This document shows, one piece after another, positions 57,473 through 64,000 of a stretch of DNA of 64,000 bases. Each line of letters opens with the position of its first letter. The stretch's first letter is position 1. Source of the DNA: Symsagittifera roscoffensis (taxonomy: Eukaryota; Xenacoelomorpha; Acoela; Convolutidae); NCBI RefSeq assembly GCF_963678635.1, contig NC_087065.1, positions 9,435,879-9,499,878 on the forward strand. Direction: 5' to 3'. Below the pieces are notes generated by a model, which was not told where the DNA came from, did not search any database, and saw nothing but the letters and a program-made list of their open reading frames with translations. The translations under genes were made by a program, and so were the position numbers.

Positions 57473-58796
57473 AAACGGTTCTGGCCAGCTAGCAAAACTC
57501 ATGCACTTCTTTTGACAATTCCTTCAGCCAACCTCATCAATTTAATTTCCTTATTTGTCTCTGAAAATTAGTTCGTACAAAAAAAAAACATTTTATTTTC
57601 TAAGAAAACATTGCAATAGACAATCTTAGTTCAGTGAACTTGACGTTGAGTACTGGCATCGAGTTTAGAGAATTTTTTTAAAATGTCAGGTTATGATTGT
57701 AGTTCAGATTTTGTTGTTCAGATTTTTTTTTGGATTTTTATCGGCTCACTTAGCGCAATCATGTTGTTTCAACTATTGAAAATGAAAAGGAGTTTTGTAT
57801 TCGGGTGTGTTTTAGTTTTTTTTATCGAGCAAAATCAGGTACCACAAACACTCATCAGGAAAAAACGAGTGACATATCATTTCAAAACCAATTCAGTCGT
57901 GATTCGAACGACCTTAGAAATTTGCAAAAATGTTCCAGTATCGAGAAAAACCGTTTTTTTTTGTTTTGTCTAAGCAACCTAATAACAATCTTTATATAAA
58001 ATAGGCCATTTAGGGTAACAAACTTAATTTTACTAAAAGGAAAATTAGCTTAGCAAAATTAAATACCGTTTTATATATTACCGTTTAATCCGTTTATATA
58101 TTCGTTTCGCCTACTTTTCAGCCAAAAATCATATTACCTTCTTCAGCGAATTGAAAAAAAAACATCTCGGAAATTGTAACCTAACTTTTTGACCCCAAAT
58201 TATCAAACATAAACCTAACATAATTTATTTACCAAAGAGAAAACATCTTTTATTGCAACTCATCAAGATCTCTTGTTCAGCGATATAATAAAAGTTTTAA
58301 ATACAATAATCAAAAAATGTTCTGGAATTCCAACCAAGAAGGTGTTCAGCCAGTAAACCGGTTCACTTTGTTTCGACTTCCAAAATTCAGCACATGTCAG
58401 TCGAAATAGGGGTTTGGGAAATGGGAAACCTGGTTGAACGCCATTGGAAAAAAAAACAGAATAAGTTCAAAAATAGTGCATTTCTACATAACACCAAGTC
58501 GCAACTAACCAAATAGTTTTATTCTGATAAAAAACATTCTGAGATGTTATCTAAAAAAGCACAAATTATGAGATTGAAGTTTGGGTAGCTAAAAATAATT
58601 GGAAATCAATTTTTACATTTCACTTGCGTCTCTGAAGGTCGAGCCCGGTCGGGCGAAACTTTTTTGGTCGAGCACTGTCAAAACAAACCTATTTGGTCGA
58701 GATGGTCGAATCATTCCGAAATTCAATCGAGACCAGGGAAGTAGACAATCAAGCATTCAGGCATGTCAGTATGTAGAGAACTTTGACAATACTTGA
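57473..58796. other. 3' flank, no supported gene
   Basis: Likely holds the 3' UTR of the CFAP141-like gene near its left end. A 96-codon ATG frame at 57683-57973 has a hydrophobic start but no family resemblance. A short GGTCGAG-rich stretch (58635-58715) precedes the satellite. Confidence 0.5.
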
Positions 58797-61700
58797 ACCA
58801 GTGTCATAGTTTTGTTTATCTGGTTTCATCGTAAGGTCACTCGAAAAACTGTGTGAGATCCGAAGCGGCTTTCTGATATCATTACAGAGATCAAATGCAA
58901 TCTTCTGCTGACAACTGGGAAAGTATTATATCTATAAAATGTGGTCTTGGAAAATTAATACAAGAGAAAGTTATAAAAAAAAGAAGTTGCTTAGAATTGT
59001 CGGGGAATGAAATGGTGGTTCTCGTTTTGCAAAAAGGTTTCATACCACTTCATTTTAAAAGACCCAAAACAGTTCTTGTAGAATTATGGGTGAATCTGTT
59101 TTATGGCCTTAACATAACTTTGGGCATTTCAAAAATTGTTCAATGTGTTTTTGCACCCTCATCTGGAGCTCAAAAATGGTCCGAAATAACTATTTTTTGC
59201 AGATTTTACATCAAACAGTGTCATAGTTTTTTTTATCTGATTTCATCGTAAGATCACTCGAAAAACTGTGTGAGGTCTGAAGCGGCTGTCTGATATCATT
59301 ACAGAGATCGAATGCGATCTTCTGCTGACAACGGGGAAAGTATTATTATATAAAATGTGGTTTTGGAAAATTAATACAAGAGAAAGTTATAAAAAACGAA
59401 GTTGCTTAGAATTGTCGGGGAAAGAAATGGTGGTTCCCGTTTTGCAAAAAGGTTTCATACCACTTCATTTTAAAAGACCCAAAACATTTCTTGGAGAATT
59501 ATGGGTGAACCTATTTTATGGCCTTAACATAACTTTAGGCATTTCAAAAATTGTTCAACGTGTTTTTGCAACCTCATCTGGAACTCAAAGATGGTCCAAA
59601 ATAGCTTTCTTTTGCAGATTTTACATCAAACAGTGTCATAGTTTTGTTTATCTGGTTTTATCGTAAGGTCAGTCGAAAAACTGTGTGAGGTCTGAGGCGG
59701 CTATCTGATATCATTACAGAGATCTAATGCGATCTTCTGCTGACAACTGGAAAAGTATTATATATATATAATGTGGTTTTGGAAAACTAATACAAGAGAA
59801 ATTAATAAAAAACGAAGTTGCTTAGAGTTGTCGGGTAAAGAAATGGTGGTTCACGTTTTGCAAAAAGGTTTCATACCAGTTCATTTTAAAAGACCCAAAA
59901 CATTTCTTGGAGATTTATGGGTGGACATATTTAATGGCCCTAACATAACTTTAGGCATTTCAAAAATTGATCAACGTGTTTTGCACCCTCATCTGGAACT
60001 CAAAGATGGTCAGAAATAATTTCTTTTGCAGATTTTACATCAAACAGTGTCATAGTTTTGTTTATCTGGTTTCATCGTAAGGTCACTCGAAAAACTGTGT
60101 GAGGTCTGAGGCGGCTTACTGATATCATTACGGAGATTGAATAGGATCTTCTGCTGAAAACTGGGAAAATATTATATATATATATAAAATGTGGTTTTGG
60201 AAAATTTAATACAAGAGAAATTTATAAAGAACGAAGTTGCTTAGAATTGTCGGGAAAGAAATGGTGGTTCTCATTTTGCAAAAAGGTTTCAAACCACTTC
60301 ATTTTAAAAGACCCGAAACATTTCTTGAAGAATTATGGGTGAACCTATTTTATGGCCTTAACATAACTTTAGGCATTTCAAAAATTGTTCAACGTGTTTT
60401 TGCAACCTCATCTGGAACTCAAAGATGGTCCAAAATAGCTTTCTTTTGCAGATTTTACATCAAACAGTGTCATAGTTTTGTTTATCTGGTTTTATCGTAA
60501 GGTCAGTCGAAAAACTGTGTGAGGTCTGAGGCGGCTCTCTGATATCATTACAGAGATCTAATGCGATCTTCTGCTGACAACTGGAAAAGTATTATATATA
60601 TATAATGTGGTTTTGGAAAACTAATACAAGAGAAATTAATAAAAAACGAAGTTGCTTAGAGTTGTCGGGTAAAGAAATGGTGGTTCACGTTTTGCAAAAA
60701 GGTTTCATACCAGTTCATTTTAAAAGACCCAAAACATTTCTTGGAGATTTATGGGTGGACATATTTAATGGCCCTAACATAACTTTAGGCATTTCAAAAA
60801 TTGATCAACGTGTTTTGCACCCTCATCTGGAACTCAAAGATGGTCAGAAATAATTTCTTTTGCAGATTTTACATCAAACAGTGTCATAGTTTTGTTTATC
60901 TGGTTTCATCGTAAGGTCACTCGAAAAACTGTGTGAGGTCTGAGGCGGCTTACTGATATCATTACGGAGATTGAATAGGATCTTCTGCTGACAACTGGGA
61001 AAATATTATATATATAAAATGTGGTTTTGGAAAATTTAATACAAGAGAAATTTATAAAGAACGAAGTTGCTTAGAATTGTCGGGAAAGAAATGGTGGTTC
61101 TCATTTTGCAAAAAGGTTTCATACCACTTCATTTTAAAAGACCCGAAACATTTCTTGAAGAATTATGGGTGAACCTATTTTATGGCCTTAACATAACTTT
61201 AGGCATTTCAAAAATTGTTCAACATGTTTTTGCACCCTCATCTGGAACTCAAAGATGGTCCGAAATGATTTATTTTGCCGATTTTACATCAAACAGTGTC
61301 ATAGTTTTGTTTATCTGGTTTCATCGTAAGTTCACTCGAAAAACTGTGTAAGGTCTGAAGCGGCTTTCTGATATCATTACAAAGATCAAATATGATCTTC
61401 TGCTGACAACTGGGAAATTTTTATATATAAATAAATTGTGGTATTGGAAAATTAAATACAAGAGAAATTTATAAAGAACGAAGTTGCTTAGAATTGTCGG
61501 GAAAGAAATGGTGGTTCTCATTTTGCAAAAAGGTTTCATACCACTTCATTTTAAAAGACCCGAAACATTTCTTGAAGAATTATGGGTGAACCTATTTTAT
61601 GGCCTTAACATAACTTTAGGCATTTCAAAAATTGTTCAACATGTTTTTGCACCCTCATCTGGAACTCAAAGATGGTCCGAAATAATTTATTTTGCAGATT

Positions 61701-64000
61701 TTACATCAAACAGTGTCCTGGTTTTGTTTATCTGGTTTCATCGTAAGGTCACTCGAAAAACTGTGTGAGGTCTGAGGCGGCTTACTGATATCATTACGGA
61801 GATTGAATAGGATCTTCTGCTGACAACTGGGAAATGTTATATTTATAAAAAGTGGTTTTGGAAAATTTAATACAAGAGAAATTTATAAAGAACGAAGTTG
61901 CTTAGAATTGTCGGGAAAGAAATGGTGGTTCTCATTTTGCAAAAAGGTTTCATACCACTTCATTTTAAAAGACACGAAACATTTCTTGAAGAATTATGGG
62001 TGAACCTATTTTATGGCCTTAACATAACTTTAGGCATTTCAAAAATTGTTCAACATGTTTTTGCACCCTCATCTGGAACTCAAAGATGGTCCGAAATGAT
62101 TTATTTTGCCGATTTTACATCAAACAGTGTCATAGTTTTGTTTATCTGGTTTCATCGTAAGTTCACTCGAAAAACTGTGTAAGGTCTGAAGCGGCTTTCT
62201 GATATCATTACAAAGATCGAATATGATCTTCTGCTGACAACTGGGAAAGTTTTATATATAAATAAATTGTGGTTTTGGAAAATTAAATACAAGAGAAATT
62301 TATAAAGAACGAAGTTGCTTAGAATTGTCGGGAAAGAAATGGTGGTTCTCATTATGCAAAAAGGTTTCATACCACTTCATTTTAAAAGACCCGAAACATT
62401 TCTTGAAGAATTATGGGTGAACCTATTTTATGGCCTTAACATAACTTTAGGCATTTCAAAAATTGTTCAACATGTTTTTGCACCCTCATCTGGAACTCAA
62501 AGATGGTCCGAAATAATTTATTTTGCAGATTTTACATCAAACAGTGTCCTGGTTTTGTTTATCTGGTTTCATCGTAAGGTCACTCGAAAAACTGTGTGAG
62601 GTCTGAGGCGGCTTACTGATATCATTACGGAGATTGAATAGGATCTTCTGCTGACAACTGGGAAAATATTATATTTATAAAATGTGGTTTTGGAAAATTT
62701 AATACAAGAGAAATTTATAAAAAACGAAGTTGCTTAGAATTGTCGGGAAAGAAATGGTGGTTCTCATTTTGCAAAAAGGTTTCATACCACTTCATTTTAA
62801 AAGACCCGAAACATTTCTTGAAGAATTATGGGTGAACCTATTTTATGGCCTTAACATAACTTTAGGCATTTCAAAAATTGTTCAACATGTTTTTGCACCC
62901 TCATCTGGAACTCAAAGATGGTCCGAAATAATTTATTTTGCAGATTTTACATCAAACAGTGTCCTGGTTTTGTTTATCTGGTTTCATCGTAAGGTCTCTC
63001 GAAAAACTGTGTGAGGTCTGAGGCGGCTTACTGATATCATTACGGAGATTGAATAGGATCTTCTGCTGACAACTGGGAAAATATTATATTTATAAAATGT
63101 GGTTTTGGAAAATTAAATACAAGAGAAATTTATAAAGAACGAAGTTGCTTAGAATTGTCGGGAAAGAAATGGTGGTTCTCATTTTGCAAAAAGGTTTCAT
63201 ACCACTTCATTTTAAAAGACCCGAAACATTTCTTGAAGAATTATGGGTGAACCTATTTTATGGCCTTAACATAACTTTAGGCATTTCAAAAATTGTTCAA
63301 CATGTTTTTGCACCCTCATCTGGAACTCAAAGATGGTCCGAAATAATTTATTTTGCAGATTTTACATCAAACAGTGTCATAGTTTTGTTTATCTGGTTTT
63401 ATCGTAAGGTCACTCGAAAAACTGTGTGAGGTCTGAAGCGGCTGTCTGATATCATTACAGAGATCGAATGCGATCTTCTGCTGACAACGGGGAAAGTATT
63501 ATTATATAAAATGTGGTTTTGGAAAATTAATACAAGAGAAAGTTATAAAAAACGAAGTTGCTTAGAATTGTCGGGAAAGAAATGATGGTTCCCGTTTTGC
63601 AAAAAGGTTTCATACCAGTTCATTTTAAAAGACCCAAAACATTTCTTGGAGATTTATGGGTGGACATATTTAATGGCCCTAACATAACTTTAGGCATTTC
63701 AAAAAATGATCAACGTGTTTTGCACCCTCATCTGGAACTCAAAGATGGTCAGAAATAATTTCTTTTGCAGATTTTACATCAAACAGTGTCATAGTTTTGT
63801 TTATCTGGTTTCATCGTAAGGTCACTCGAAAAAGTGTGTGAGGTCTGAGGCGGCTTACTGATATCATTACGGAGATTGAATAGGATCTTCTGCTGACAAC
63901 TGGGAAAATATTACATATATAAAATGTGGTTTTGGAAAACTTAATACAAGAGAAATTTATAAAGAACGAAGTTGCTTAGAATTGTCGGGAAAGAAATGGT
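58797..64000. repeat. ~415-bp satellite array with dimeric higher-order units
   Basis: About 12.5 monomers of 413-417 bp continue beyond the window end. Landmarks per monomer are AGAAATGGTGG, TTTTGCAAAAAGGTTTCATA, CATTTTAAAAGACCC, AACATAACTTTAGGC, TGTCATAGTTTTGTTTATC, GATCTTCTGCTGACAACTGG and a short TATATA stretch. Monomers near 59355, 59771, 60190 and 60605 alternate between two types with an ~833-bp period. Those near 61067, 61484, 61898 and 62315 alternate between another pair with an ~831-bp period. The first monomer (58797-59225) is the most diverged, as expected at an array edge. Each monomer has an open frame of 82-118 codons, but indels shift frame between monomers. Confidence 0.95.

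Noticed and set aside
57683-57973. 96-codon ATG ORF with a hydrophobic N-terminal region
   Set aside because: No family resemblance, base composition like non-coding flank, and it lies in the probable 3' UTR or flank of the CFAP141-like gene.
58895-63758. Repeated 82-118 codon ORFs as a tandem gene family
   Set aside because: Indels shift the frame from one monomer to the next, upstream regions are identical satellite, and monomer length is not a multiple of three consistently.

Overview
This window is eukaryotic and almost certainly from an invertebrate animal. It is AT-rich, has spliced exons with GT/AG borders, and is dominated by satellites, minisatellites and decayed LTR retrotransposons of the BEL/Pao and Ty3/gypsy groups. 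It holds one recognisable host gene: a small, widely spaced, four-exon gene whose predicted 118-residue product resembles CFAP141 (C1orf189), a ciliary doublet-microtubule inner protein. That implies an animal with motile cilia or flagellated sperm. I cannot name the species.

Layout. 0.8-4.1 kb is an A-rich degenerate satellite. 4.1-7.4 kb is unassigned AT-rich DNA. 7.4-9.4 kb is a 36-bp minisatellite with two levels of larger duplication. 9.5-22.1 kb is one BEL/Pao element bounded by two 299-bp LTRs of about 90% identity. It carries an unidentified leader ORF, a gag segment amplified into four tandem ~1,266-bp copies, then zinc knuckle/protease, reverse transcriptase lacking its catalytic box, RNase H, integrase and a DUF5641-like tail, all broken. 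22.1-32.2 kb is a decayed Ty3/gypsy element (gag, partial PR-RT-RH duplication, acidic spacer, integrase) followed by an ORF that resembles a macro domain. 32.3-38.6 kb holds plus-strand, purine-rich protein remnants that I cannot assign.

About 37.06-52.76 kb is a tandem duplication of ~8 kb and ~7.7 kb units. Each unit holds the tail of the unassigned protein remnants, a 3-kb GC-richer degenerate repeat, hAT-type MITEs, the first coding exon of the CFAP141-like gene and a tRNA-SINE-like head followed by a GTT microsatellite. The gene therefore has two candidate first exons (43.68 and 51.63 kb) upstream of single exons 2-4 (55.7, 56.8, 57.4 kb). 58.8 kb to the window end is a ~415-bp satellite with dimeric higher-order structure.

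No intact mobile-element protein remains. The only gene likely to be functional is the CFAP141-like gene, which has absorbed much of the repeat load into its introns and 5' region. The most unusual observations are the macro-domain-like ORF next to a gypsy element, the unassigned protein block beside it, the duplicated host first exon, and the fourfold gag amplification.
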